DNA of 64,000 nucleotides from UBA3478 sp964217345. GTDB lineage: Bacteria; Bacteroidota; Bacteroidia; Flavobacteriales; Flavobacteriaceae. The stretch covers positions 58,440 to 122,439 of the forward strand of contig CAXPJI010000010.1 of the NCBI GenBank assembly GCA_964217345.1. Direction: 5' to 3'. Every line of letters starts with the position of its first letter. Within the stretch, counting starts at the first letter, position 1. Positions 16,521 through 25,582 of this stretch are shown piece after piece. The notes under the pieces were generated by a model. That model was given only the letters and a program-made list of their open reading frames with translations. It had not been told where the DNA came from and made no database searches. A program made the position numbers and the translations under genes.

Positions 16521-17921
16521 TTAAGCAGTCCCTGAAGGCTTCTTCTTTTCTAAATAGGACTTAAGCCAATCGAGTTCACTCATTTCTTCAAAGTAGAAAT
16601 AAAAATAATCGGCAGCGGATGAATCTAAACGCATCGCTTGACACAGTGTGTTTTGTGCTTCATCTCTTTCATCTAAGAGTGCATGTATACCTGACTTAAT
16701 AAATAGAAGCGCTGCTTCTTCAGGATGATGCTCTAAGGCCTCTAGAAGACATTCAATGGCTCTTGAATAATCTTTTTGTTCGAGTTGAATGCTAATCCAC
16801 TTAAGGTAACTGTTGAATTCGAAATTGCCTAATTCTATGCTTTGTTCAAAAGCATAATCAGCTTTCTCAATTTCTCCTAGACTGTGGTAGATATGTGCAG
16901 CTCTTCTCCAATAAAGGGCATTTTCACCATCAATATTAAGCGCTTTGTTGATGTGTTCTTGCGCTTTTAGAAGGTCGCCACTAATAAAATAGTGCTTCGT
17001 GAGGGCCAACCAACCTTTATCCAATAATGGATCTAAATGTACGGTCTTATAAAAGTATTGTTCTGCCAGTGAATGATTACCTAATTTTTGATGACAATAT
17101 CCAATTCTTAAATAGGCTTGCGGGGTAGGAGCATCCCATTCAAAACAGAACTCATAATTTTCAATAGCCTCATTGTATCTTCCAAGCTTTTCAAGAACAT
17201 ACCCTTTTTCGTAATAAGCCCCACTAAATCGGTCATCGGATATAATTGCAAAGTCAAAAGTGGCTAAAGCTTCTTGGAATTTCTCTAATGCGAAATACAT
17301 CTTGCCTAATTGATGCCAAGCAACTTCGCTGTAAGGATTTTGCTCCAAATAATTGTTCAAGTAACTGATCGCCTCCTCATAACCTTCAGTGAATTCATAG
17401 CAGTAAACGAGATTATACATCGATGCGTAATCGGTTGAATCCAAAGTTAAGCAGGTGGCAAAGTGCGGAATGGCTTCTTCAAAAGCATCTAAGTAAAGGT
17501 ATTCTAGGCCTAACAAAGAATGTACATCAAATGACTCTGGGCAGAACTCGAGAGCTTTGTTTAGAATAGCTATAGCTCCTTTGTGATCGTCGCTTTTCGA
17601 TAAGATATTTGCTTTTTGAATGAACAATTCTTCATTCATAGGGTCAAAGATTTCTATTTCTTCGATGAGCATTCTTGCTTGATCTAATTTATCCTCCGAG
17701 ACGAGTATCTCTATCTCCAAAAATTTGAGTTCAATCGCCTGTGGGTGCTGTGCTTTTCCCATCTCTAAAGCACGCTTTGCTAGGAGGGTCTTGCCTTCGC
17801 CTAAATAGTGATGGATGATTTCTTCAAAGTCTTCGGAATCAAAGAAATAAACGTCATCCGTTTTAAGCATAGATTCGAACTTTCGTATGGCTTGTTCAGG
17901 ATGTTCGTTAGGGTTGCCCAT
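16521..17921 (-). CDS. tetratricopeptide repeat protein
   Basis: 466 residues made of about eleven TPR units; the W-LG-Y-A-F-P pattern is plain in AWHQLGKMYFALEKFQEALATF and AYYEKGYVLEKLGRYNEAIENY-type repeats. There is no signal peptide or membrane segment, so it is likely a cytoplasmic scaffold. The partner is unknown. It lies upstream of the DUF368 pair with a 28-base gap and may head that unit. Confidence 0.85.
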   Translation of the reverse strand: MGNPNEHPEQAIRKFESMLKTDDVYFFDSEDFEEIIHHYLGEGKTLLAKRALEMGKAQHPQAIELKFLEIEILVSEDKLDQARMLIEEIEIFDPMNEELFIQKANILSKSDDHKGAIAILNKALEFCPESFDVHSLLGLEYLYLDAFEEAIPHFATCLTLDSTDYASMYNLVYCYEFTEGYEEAISYLNNYLEQNPYSEVAWHQLGKMYFALEKFQEALATFDFAIISDDRFSGAYYEKGYVLEKLGRYNEAIENYEFCFEWDAPTPQAYLRIGYCHQKLGNHSLAEQYFYKTVHLDPLLDKGWLALTKHYFISGDLLKAQEHINKALNIDGENALYWRRAAHIYHSLGEIEKADYAFEQSIELGNFEFNSYLKWISIQLEQKDYSRAIECLLEALEHHPEEAALLFIKSGIHALLDERDEAQNTLCQAMRLDSSAADYFYFYFEEMSELDWLKSYLEKKKPSGTA

Positions 17922-18001
17922 AATAGCTTATTGGTATTTTAAATTTACCTATACCACATGGGGGTGGGGTCAGAAAACCAATTGAATTATCAACACTTTA
18001 G

Positions 18002-19189
18002 TTAACAAGCGTAACGATCAAGTACCGATAAGATGGTAGCACAACCTTTTTTCAATTCTTTCTCTGATATACTCAATGGTGGGGTGATGCGAACCGCTCT
18101 TTTCTCATATAAGAGCCAAAATAAAATGACCCCTTCCTTCATCCCCTCAATGACTAAGTGATTGGCGATTTCAGGATCTTTGAGAATAAGGGCCAACATA
18201 AGACCTTTACCACGAACTTCTTTAATAAGTGGATGTTTTAAAGATGCTCTAATTAGAGCTTCATGCTGTATGGCTTTACTTTGATATTGCTTGACTTCGA
18301 TTTCTTCTAATGTGGCAAGTGCTGCAGCCGCGATTACAGGATTCCCACCGAAGGTGGTAATGTGCCCTAGGCGAGGTTTATAGCCAAGTAAGCTCATATT
18401 TTCCTTGCTACTAACGAATGCGCCTATGGGTAAACCACCTGCCATTCCCTTTCCAATCACTAAAATGTCGGGGGTGATTCCATAGTGTCGATAAGCAAAA
18501 AGTTCTCCTGTTCGGCCAAAACCTGGTTGAATTTCATCAAGTATCAAAAGGGCTCCCACCTCCTCACAGCGAGCTTTGACCTTTTTTAAGTATCCATTTT
18601 TCGGTTCAATAAAACCAGCTCCCCCTTGAATAGTTTCTAGAATTACAGCAGCCGTTTCAGAAGTAATAGATTCTAATTCTCTATCCTCATTGAAAGTGAT
18701 ATGGCCTATACCGGGTAATAGAGGTCTGAAAGGGTTGATACGCTCCTTGTAATCCATTAAACTAAGGCTTCCATAAGTATTGCCGTGATAAGCTTGCTTA
18801 GCGGCGATAATTTGTGTTCTCCCTGTAACCGCTTTAGCGAGCTTCAGGGCACCTTCAACTGCTTCTGTTCCTGAATTTACCAGGTATATATTCGATAATT
18901 CAGGTTCTAAAGAATCGGTTAATTTCTTTGCATAACTTAAAACAACTTCTTGAATAAATTCTCCGTAGACCATCACGTGACTATGCTTTCGCATTTGTCT
19001 ATTAACGGCCTTTCTAACTCTCGAATTAGCATGACCTACACTTACAGCAGATACACCTGCTACTAAATCTAAGTAACGTTTTCCATTAACATCATAGAGA
19101 TAACTACCTCGTGCCTTCTTGATCTCTAATCCAAGGGGGTGTTCGGTTGTGGGAGCTAATAAAGATTTAAATTGTTCTAAACGACTCAT
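18002..19189 (-). CDS. class III aminotransferase (acetylornithine/ornithine aminotransferase-like)
   Basis: PLP-dependent transaminase of 395 residues. It has NSGTEAVEGALKLAK (PLP phosphate site), ILDEIQPGFGRTGELFAY with the cofactor Asp, and the Schiff-base Lys in VIGKGMAGGLP; TTFGGNPV is the usual Thr-loop. The substrate cannot be settled from sequence: the protein resembles acetylornithine and 4-aminobutyrate aminotransferases, and no arginine genes are adjacent. It overlaps the OstA-like gene by 4 bases (ATGA), as the last gene of the fur-purA operon. Confidence 0.85.
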   Translation of the reverse strand: MSRLEQFKSLLAPTTEHPLGLEIKKARGSYLYDVNGKRYLDLVAGVSAVSVGHANSRVRKAVNRQMRKHSHVMVYGEFIQEVVLSYAKKLTDSLEPELSNIYLVNSGTEAVEGALKLAKAVTGRTQIIAAKQAYHGNTYGSLSLMDYKERINPFRPLLPGIGHITFNEDRELESITSETAAVILETIQGGAGFIEPKNGYLKKVKARCEEVGALLILDEIQPGFGRTGELFAYRHYGITPDILVIGKGMAGGLPIGAFVSSKENMSLLGYKPRLGHITTFGGNPVIAAAALATLEEIEVKQYQSKAIQHEALIRASLKHPLIKEVRGKGLMLALILKDPEIANHLVIEGMKEGVILFWLLYEKRAVRITPPLSISEKELKKGCATILSVLDRYAC

Positions 19190-20724
19190 TTCTTTAAACC
19201 TTTAATTTTTTCAATAAAAGATTCTAAATCCCGGGTTCGTTCTTCGCCAAACCATTGAAACCCTTCAAGTAGCTTTTGATCCTCTGGGAAATCAGCATAG
19301 GGGTAAAGGGTGCCATTCGGATTTCGAAGAAAGGTAATCCTGCTGATTTCGCCTTCTTCAAAATTTAATTGAATGGCACTACAAGTGGTTTGATTGATTC
19401 CGATTAGGGCACCCTTGTCATCATATAAGTAATAAATCACTTCGGCGTTTTTGTCGAGAAGTGCGCTCTCTAATCCGTTCGACAAGAATTTACCTTGTAG
19501 ATTAACTCCTTTGGCTTGGTTATATCCTATTTGAGCGATAGTGTCAAGGGTTGCAATGAAAGCGTCTTCTATAACATATAAGGAGTCAAGGGCATTGGTT
19601 TCAGGGGTATTTGTAAAGTAGATGTAGTTCCCTGTAAGTTGACTTTCACCACTCCAAATAATGGGATTTCCAATGAGTTCAGTAATACCTTTTTCATTGG
19701 TTACTACGATACTGTCACTCTTTCCGCTGAAGTCTGTCTTGAAAAATCTAGCATTTGGATAAGCAAAAAGATCTCTTGCCTTATCTGGCCCTGTAACAAA
19801 CAGATAAGAGGCGTGAACGTATAAAGAATCACCTTCAACCCTTTTTGCGATGATAGCCTCCCCTGTAGCCACAAGCGAGTCTTTTGCTTTAAATATTTCA
19901 GCGAATTCAGCCGATAATCGACTTTCATTAATTGAGTCTAAAACTTTTACTTGACCGCTCGCTGCAGCATAATTCTCTAATTGATTGAAATAGATCGAAT
20001 CACCGAAGAGTTTTCTTAAATCATAGTTGATTTTGGTGTTCGTTTTTCCATAACCTCTCTCATTTTTGGTATCATAACTTCCTTGTTCAAAATAAAAGGT
20101 GTAGTCTTCACCAGTAATAGTAGTAGGGCCAAAAAAATCCGCAACTTCATCTTCGGTATGATAGTCAAGGCGATCAGAAATAAGGTTGAATTTCTCGTTT
20201 TCTAGGGTGACCGACTCCTCAAAACGGTAGAGTGATTGTTCGATTAAATACCTTCCTTTATTACTCTTTAAGGTGTTTTCTTCATCAACGAGCGTACCGA
20301 ACGAAGGGTAGTAAGCCTCTTGATTCTTGCGATCAAAATAGAGCGTTTCTGTGGTAAGGGTAGAAGTAGGGCTCGTTAAACGAACTTTTTGTCTGGCTTC
20401 GGCAAGTCTAGTTATTCCGCTATATATTAATTCTTTAGAATTTAATATAAGCGTGTCTCCTTGATTGAATACGATATTCCCATAAGCTTCGAGGCGATTT
20501 TCATCTGCATATAAGTAGGCGATATCGCAGTCTAATAAGGCTCCTTTGTGTCTGAATTGAACGGGTCCTGATTCATCCCTTTCAAAAATGGAAGCCCCTG
20601 GATATTTATCCTCTGATTTAGAGAAGTATCCTCCATAGAGTACCTCTATTTTTGCAGTTTCTTCAGATTGAGCAACCGCAAAGTGACAAACAAGCGCTAG
20701 GCCGAGTGTCACTAACCTTTTCAT
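19186..20724 (-). CDS. OstA-like (LptA/LptD N-domain) exported protein
   Basis: 512 residues with a signal peptide (MKRLVTLGLALVCHFAVA). The body is a run of short beta repeats, such as CDIAYLYADENRLEAYGNIVFNQGDTL, matching the OstA/LptA beta-jellyroll fold. Bacteroidota carry OstA-like proteins of this size; a part in the periplasmic bridge that moves LPS to the outer membrane is inferred, and agrees with lptB elsewhere in the window. It overlaps purA (4 bases) and the aminotransferase (4 bases). Confidence 0.8.
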   Translation of the reverse strand: MKRLVTLGLALVCHFAVAQSEETAKIEVLYGGYFSKSEDKYPGASIFERDESGPVQFRHKGALLDCDIAYLYADENRLEAYGNIVFNQGDTLILNSKELIYSGITRLAEARQKVRLTSPTSTLTTETLYFDRKNQEAYYPSFGTLVDEENTLKSNKGRYLIEQSLYRFEESVTLENEKFNLISDRLDYHTEDEVADFFGPTTITGEDYTFYFEQGSYDTKNERGYGKTNTKINYDLRKLFGDSIYFNQLENYAAASGQVKVLDSINESRLSAEFAEIFKAKDSLVATGEAIIAKRVEGDSLYVHASYLFVTGPDKARDLFAYPNARFFKTDFSGKSDSIVVTNEKGITELIGNPIIWSGESQLTGNYIYFTNTPETNALDSLYVIEDAFIATLDTIAQIGYNQAKGVNLQGKFLSNGLESALLDKNAEVIYYLYDDKGALIGINQTTCSAIQLNFEEGEISRITFLRNPNGTLYPYADFPEDQKLLEGFQWFGEERTRDLESFIEKIKGLKK

Positions 20725-21995
20725 GCTTTTCTGAATAATGTCTGAGTTCGATCTGGTCCAACTGAAACCACTGCAATAGGCACTTCAAGATGCTTCTCAA
20801 GGTATTCGATGTAATGGTTGAGCGCATTAGGAAGTTCACTTGCACTTTTTATACCTGTTAAATCCTCTTGCCACCCTTCTAAAGTCTCATAAACGGGCTT
20901 GACATATTTCGCGTCAATATCGAACGGAAGATGTGCGATTTTTTCTCCATTGTATTCGTAATGGGTACAAACTTTGATTTGCTCAAATCCGCTCAACACA
21001 TCGGCTTTCATCATATTAAGTTCAGTCACCCCATTAATGGTTATGGCGTATTTCAAAGCAACTAAATCGATCCATCCGCATCTTCTAGGTCTTCCTGTAG
21101 TCGCTCCAAATTCGTTACCAACTCGGCCAAGGGTTTCACCATCAGCGTCAAATAATTCAGTCGGGAACGGACCGCTACCTACACGTGTAGCATAGGCCTT
21201 GAAAATACCGATTACATTTTCGATTTTATTGGGTGCAATACCTAGACCAGTACATGCTCCTGCCGCTGTTGTATTTGAGGAGGTGACAAATGGATAAGTA
21301 CCAAAATCGATATCTAAAAGAGATCCTTGGGCACCTTCTGCTAAGATTTTCTTTCCTTGTTTTTGCGCTTCTGCGAAGTATTTCTCGCTGTCGATTAGTG
21401 GTAATGAAGTAAGTACTTCAACCGCCGCAAAGAATTCCTTTTCTAGAGAGTCTAAATCAAAATCTAGGGCTACATGGTAATTCTCAATCATCTGAAGATG
21501 CTTGTTAGCGAGTTGACGATAGCGATCTTTCCAGTCAGAAAATTCTAAATCTCCAACTCTGATACCATTACGGCCTGTTTTATCCATGTAAGTTGGGCCG
21601 ATTCCTTTGAGCGTTGATCCAATTTTCTTACTTCCTTTAGCAGCTTCTGAAGCAGCGTCTAGCAGTCTATGGGTCGGAAGAATTAAATGTGCCTTTCTCG
21701 ATATAAGGAGTTTATTGGCTAGATTCATACCATAAGGAGCAAGCTTTTCCAACTCTTTGGCAAAAATTACCGGATCGATAACTACACCATTACCTACTAC
21801 ATTTTTTGCATTTTCATGGAAGATCCCCGAAGGAATAGTATGCAGTACATGCTTGTTCCCGTCAAATTCTAAAGTATGGCCGGCATTTGGCCCTCCTTGA
21901 AATCTTGCGATGATGTCGTAATTGGATGTTAATACGTCAACAATCTTTCCTTTTCCCTCGTCTCCCCACTGAAGGCCGAGTAATAAATCTACCAT
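20721..21995 (-). CDS. purA: adenylosuccinate synthetase
   Basis: Joins IMP and aspartate using GTP, the first committed step to AMP. The N-terminus MVDLLLGLQWGDEGKGKIVDVL has the catalytic Asp and the GDEGKGK loop; GPNAGHTL holds the catalytic His; TTTGRPRRCGWIDL is the typical C-terminal GTP/IMP region. Length 424 is standard. I start at ATG 21995, as the longer frame (22037) overlaps fur and adds residues before the conserved V-D-L-L-L-G. Ten bases after fur; the ATGA overlap with the OstA-like gene shows coupling. Confidence 0.97.
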   Translation of the reverse strand: MVDLLLGLQWGDEGKGKIVDVLTSNYDIIARFQGGPNAGHTLEFDGNKHVLHTIPSGIFHENAKNVVGNGVVIDPVIFAKELEKLAPYGMNLANKLLISRKAHLILPTHRLLDAASEAAKGSKKIGSTLKGIGPTYMDKTGRNGIRVGDLEFSDWKDRYRQLANKHLQMIENYHVALDFDLDSLEKEFFAAVEVLTSLPLIDSEKYFAEAQKQGKKILAEGAQGSLLDIDFGTYPFVTSSNTTAAGACTGLGIAPNKIENVIGIFKAYATRVGSGPFPTELFDADGETLGRVGNEFGATTGRPRRCGWIDLVALKYAITINGVTELNMMKADVLSGFEQIKVCTHYEYNGEKIAHLPFDIDAKYVKPVYETLEGWQEDLTGIKSASELPNALNHYIEYLEKHLEVPIAVVSVGPDRTQTLFRKA

Positions 21996-22005
21996 AGTTG
22001 CTCGA

Positions 22006-22455
22006 TTATTCTTTTGATGATGATTTTCGCTCACCATAAAAATACAGTGAGTGATTATTGATTTTGATATCGAAGACTTCTTCGATGGTTTGTTTTATAG
22101 ATTGAATTCTTGGATCACAAAATTCTATTACCTCTCCCGTATCTGTTAAAATCACATGATCGTGCTGACGGTCGAAATACGATTTCTCGTATTGAGCCTG
22201 ACCTGTTCCGAAAAGGTGCTTTCGAACCAGTTTACATTCTAACAATAATTCGATGGTATTGTACAGAGTTGCTCTTGAAACGCGATAGTTCTTCTGTTTC
22301 ATTTTAAAGTAAAGCGACTCTACGTCGAAGTGATTCTCGCTATTGTAAATCTCATGTAGTATAGCGTAGCGTTCCGGCGTCTTCCGGTGACCATTTTCTT
22401 CCAAAAACTTGGTGAAAACTTGCTTGACTATTTCTTGATTGCTGGATGAATCCAT
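22006..22455 (-). CDS. Fur family transcriptional regulator
   Basis: 149 residues. The N-terminal winged helix has GHRKTPERYAILHEIY and the recognition helix VSRATLYNTIELLLE (about 54-68); the dimer domain has the regulatory metal site HDHVILTDTGEVIEFCD. The C-terminal CxxC zinc pair of many Fur proteins is absent; the only Cys are those in LLECKLV and EFCDPR. It could be a Fur, Zur or PerR; the targets cannot be told. The same operon carries purA, OstA-like and aminotransferase genes, an arrangement common in Bacteroidota. Confidence 0.88.
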   Translation of the reverse strand: MDSSSNQEIVKQVFTKFLEENGHRKTPERYAILHEIYNSENHFDVESLYFKMKQKNYRVSRATLYNTIELLLECKLVRKHLFGTGQAQYEKSYFDRQHDHVILTDTGEVIEFCDPRIQSIKQTIEEVFDIKINNHSLYFYGERKSSSKE

Positions 22456-22498
22456 AAATTTTATCCGAGAAAATCCAAAGTGCTAAAGTAGGCCAAAT

Positions 22499-24718
22499 TT
22501 AAGTACGAATTACTCTATCGACTCCATTGATTTTCTTCAGTTTGTTGATAAGTTTCTGTAGGGTTTCATTATTCTTGACAATCACACGAATACTTCCTGA
22601 AAAGGTCCCTCCTTTTTCTGAGAATTGAAGCGATTTCATTCCCACGTGCATTTGATCAGAAATCACCTGAGTAACACTGTTGACTAGCCCAAGTTTATCA
22701 ATCCCACTAATGTTAATATCTGCATAAAAGTCTTCTTGAGTCGAATCAATCCAGCGGGCTTTCATAATTCGATAGGCAAATTTAGATTGAAGAGAAACCG
22801 CATTCGGACAATTCTTCTTGTGGACCTTGATACCATCATTCACGGTTAAAAAGCCGAATACTTCATCTCCAGGAATGGGTTTGCAACATTCTGTTGATAG
22901 CGTGTAGTCTAGTCTTTCTTCTTCATCTCCAAAAACCAGTAAATCAAGTTTCGTGCTCAGTTCGTTATCGGCGTATGCGCCTTCTGATGACTTATTACTT
23001 CTTTGAAGTTTCGAGGTAAAAAAGCTAATAAGTGCATTGTGGTAACGTGAGGCAAAGGATTTAATCATACCATTGGTAATCGTTCCTGTTGCTACTCGAT
23101 AGAATAAATCTTGAGAGGTTTTTAGTTTGAAATGATTCACCAGTTTATTAACTGTTTCTTCATTCCATTTGATCTTTTGCGTGCGAAGTTTTCTGCGCAA
23201 TATTTCTTTTCCTTCATCAGCGACAGACTTCTTCTCGGCATTTAGACTCGATCGAATTTTAGACAGGGCTTTTGCTGTTTTGCAGTAGTCTAACCATGCC
23301 GTGGTCGGTTTCGCATTGTCTGAGGTGATAATTTCGACTTGATCTCCACTTTTTAAAGAGGTGCTAAGAGGTACAAGTTTGTTATTAACACGAGCACCTC
23401 TTGTTTTCATACCGACCTCGGTATGAAGATAAAAGGCGAAATCGAGTGGGGTTGCATCTTTTGGTAGGGACACTAGATCACCCATAGGTGTAAAAACAAA
23501 TATTTCTTTCGAGTAAAGATTCAGTTTAAACTCTTCAACAAAGTCAACCGCATTACCGTTAGAATTTTCAAGTGCCTCTTGCAAGCGATTAAGCCAAATA
23601 TCAATTCCGCCATCTTTTTGCTCGCCATGCTTGTACTTGTAATGGGCTGCGTAACCTTTTTCAGCGATTTCATGCATCCGCTCCGATCGAATTTGGACCT
23701 CCACCCATTTTCGATTGGGACCCATAACGGTTACGTGTAGGGCCTCATATCCGGTACTTTTCGGTGAAGTTATCCAATCTCTTAAGCGAACCGGATTAGG
23801 TGTAAAATAATCGGTGATAATGGAATAAATCTTCCATGCTAAAAACTTTTCCTCTTCAGGTTTAGCACGGTAAATAATTCGCACAGCAAACTTGTCATAG
23901 ATCTGATCAAAACTTACGTTTTGATTTAACATTTTTCGATGTATGCTATGTACCGATTTCATTCTCCCCTTAACATCGAAGTCAATATGTTCCTTTTTCA
24001 GTGCATCTTCAATGACTCCCTTAAAGTTTTCAATATATTCCTGATTGTTATCGGCTTGAGATCTGATCTGGCTTTGTATAGCTTCAAAAACTTGGGGCTG
24101 TGTATATTTCAGCGCTAAGTCTTCGAGTATCGTTTTGATATTGTAGAGCCCTACGCGGTGAGCGAGCGGTGCATAGATGTAAAGGGTCTCTGAGGCAATT
24201 TTTTCCCTTTTATCGGGACGCATAGACTCTAGAGTCAACATGTTGTGATAGCGATCGGCAATCTTAATCAAGATTACGCGAACATCCTCGTTTAGGGTGA
24301 GAAGCATCTTTCTGAAGTTCTCTGCTTGCAGACTGTAATTATTCATGTCCTTTTTAAGACCTGCGATCTTAGTTAGACCGTTTACAATTCGTGCAACATT
24401 TTCCCCGAAATGCTCTTCGATATACTCTAAGGTATAATCGCTATCCTCAACTACATCATGAAGTAAGGCTGCAATAATACTTGTTGCGTCTAATCCTATT
24501 TCCTCTGCTACAATTTGAGCAACGGCAATAGGATGAAAGATATAAGCCTCTCCCGATTTTCTTCGCTGGTCTTGATGGGCATCTACTGCAACCTCAAAGG
24601 CAAGCCTAATCTGGCTTTTATCTTCTTCAGATAAGGTCTGATAGCTCGTTCTCAGAAGATCTTTATACTTCTGAACGATAGCCTTATTTTCTAGTTCGAG
24701 CTCTTTTTCGGTTAACAT
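22499..24718 (-). CDS. bifunctional (p)ppGpp synthetase/hydrolase, Rel/Spo
   Basis: Makes and breaks the stringent-response alarmone. In order: an HD hydrolase domain with FHPIAVAQI and LLHDVVEDSDYT (about 60-95), a synthetase domain with FAVRIIY and KSTGYEALHVTV (about 240-370), TGS domain (IFVFTPMGDLVSLPKDATPLDF, about 405-465), a zinc-finger-like region with ECCKPIPGDEV, and a C-terminal ACT domain. Both catalytic halves look intact, so it is probably the cell's main Rel enzyme. Length 739 fits. A -7-like box sits 4 bases before ATG. Confidence 0.96.
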   Translation of the reverse strand: MLTEKELELENKAIVQKYKDLLRTSYQTLSEEDKSQIRLAFEVAVDAHQDQRRKSGEAYIFHPIAVAQIVAEEIGLDATSIIAALLHDVVEDSDYTLEYIEEHFGENVARIVNGLTKIAGLKKDMNNYSLQAENFRKMLLTLNEDVRVILIKIADRYHNMLTLESMRPDKREKIASETLYIYAPLAHRVGLYNIKTILEDLALKYTQPQVFEAIQSQIRSQADNNQEYIENFKGVIEDALKKEHIDFDVKGRMKSVHSIHRKMLNQNVSFDQIYDKFAVRIIYRAKPEEEKFLAWKIYSIITDYFTPNPVRLRDWITSPKSTGYEALHVTVMGPNRKWVEVQIRSERMHEIAEKGYAAHYKYKHGEQKDGGIDIWLNRLQEALENSNGNAVDFVEEFKLNLYSKEIFVFTPMGDLVSLPKDATPLDFAFYLHTEVGMKTRGARVNNKLVPLSTSLKSGDQVEIITSDNAKPTTAWLDYCKTAKALSKIRSSLNAEKKSVADEGKEILRRKLRTQKIKWNEETVNKLVNHFKLKTSQDLFYRVATGTITNGMIKSFASRYHNALISFFTSKLQRSNKSSEGAYADNELSTKLDLLVFGDEEERLDYTLSTECCKPIPGDEVFGFLTVNDGIKVHKKNCPNAVSLQSKFAYRIMKARWIDSTQEDFYADINISGIDKLGLVNSVTQVISDQMHVGMKSLQFSEKGGTFSGSIRVIVKNNETLQKLINKLKKINGVDRVIRT

Positions 24719-24722
24719 AAAT

Positions 24723-24730
24723 TAAAGTTA
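24723..24730 (-). promoter_or_regulatory. -7-like box for the Rel/Spo gene
   Basis: Minus-strand TAACTTTA (one mismatch to TAnnTTTG) followed by exactly four bases (ATTT) and ATG at 24718. It belongs to the same spacing class as the boxes at 316, 6206 and 47402. Confidence 0.35.
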
Positions 24731-24749
24731 GTAAAACTAAGGGGCTTTA

Positions 24750-25541
24750 TCAAAGACTACTCCGTTGACGAATAGCTTCGAAAAGAAGTATTGAGGCAGC
24801 TACTGAAACATTCATTGAATCGATTGCGCCACGCATAGGTATAACGATATTTTGCGATGCGTTTTCTCTCCAAAAGGTTTTTAAACCTTTGGCTTCTGAG
24901 CCTACAATAAAAGCAGTTGCTCCAGTATAGTTCTCCTCAAGGTAATTGTTTGAGTTTTGGAGGGTCGCTGCATAAGAATGAATATTATTCTCCCTAAAGA
25001 ATACTTGGAGGGCTTCATTAGTGCAAACGATTGAAGGAATGCTAAGTGCACAACCAAGACTAGACCTCAAACAATTTGGGTTGTAAAGATCGGCAATGGG
25101 CTCGGTGATGATAACTGCATCGATATTGGCTGCATCCGCAGATCGAAAAATGGCCCCCAAATTACCTGGTTTTTCGACGCTCTCTAACACTAGAAATAGG
25201 GGTGAGGTATTGGGTAATTGATATTTCGCTAACTCATGACCTTTTTGCTTGAAAATGCAAATAATCCCTTCGGTTGAGCCGCGATAGGCAATTTTAGCGT
25301 AGAGCTCCGTAGTCACTTCAAAACTTGAATGGTTTTCTAGTTGTTTAAGAATAAACGAATCATTAAGTAATTCAGGTTGCACAAAGGCAGTGTGCAAATC
25401 ATAACCAGATTTTATAGCAATTTCAAACTCTCGTTTTCCCTCGAGTACGAATAGTCCTCTTTGCTTGCGAAGCTTTGACTTCTCAGAGAGGGTAATGAGG
25501 TCTTTGATGATTTTATTTTGTGAACTACTAAGTACTTGCAT
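24750..25541 (-). CDS. TrmH/SpoU family RNA methyltransferase
   Basis: SAM-dependent 2'-O-ribose methyltransferase of rRNA or tRNA. The SPOUT knot motifs are visible: LVLESVEKPGNLGAIFRSADA (motif 1, with the Asn-x-Gly-x-x-x-Arg), IVGSEAKGLK (motif 2) and IPMRGAIDSMNVSVAASILLFEA (motif 3). An N-terminal L30e-like substrate-binding domain precedes (about 1-95). Length 263 is usual. The exact target nucleotide is unknown. Its presumed -7 overlaps the T-tract of the upstream terminator. Confidence 0.92.
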   Translation of the reverse strand: MQVLSSSQNKIIKDLITLSEKSKLRKQRGLFVLEGKREFEIAIKSGYDLHTAFVQPELLNDSFILKQLENHSSFEVTTELYAKIAYRGSTEGIICIFKQKGHELAKYQLPNTSPLFLVLESVEKPGNLGAIFRSADAANIDAVIITEPIADLYNPNCLRSSLGCALSIPSIVCTNEALQVFFRENNIHSYAATLQNSNNYLEENYTGATAFIVGSEAKGLKTFWRENASQNIVIPMRGAIDSMNVSVAASILLFEAIRQRSSL

Positions 25542-25545
25542 GGTA

Positions 25546-25578
25546 TAAAAATAAATCGAGCCTCAAATGAGGCTCGAT
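25546..25578 (-). terminator. intrinsic terminator after the 25583 amidohydrolase gene
   Basis: Perfect 10-bp stem TCGAGCCTCA / TGAGGCTCGA (25556-25577), followed on the minus strand by TTTATTTTTATA. The same T-rich tail contains TATTTTTA (25553-25546), which ends 4 bases before the trmH-type start and could double as its -7 box. Confidence 0.85.
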
Positions 25579-25582
25579 ACAT

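Noticed and set aside
21179..21190. Palindrome CTACACGTGTAG, looked at as a parS site for the nearby parAB
   Set aside because: It lacks the GTTTCAC/GTGAAAC arms of parS and codes for a conserved part of PurA, which explains it.
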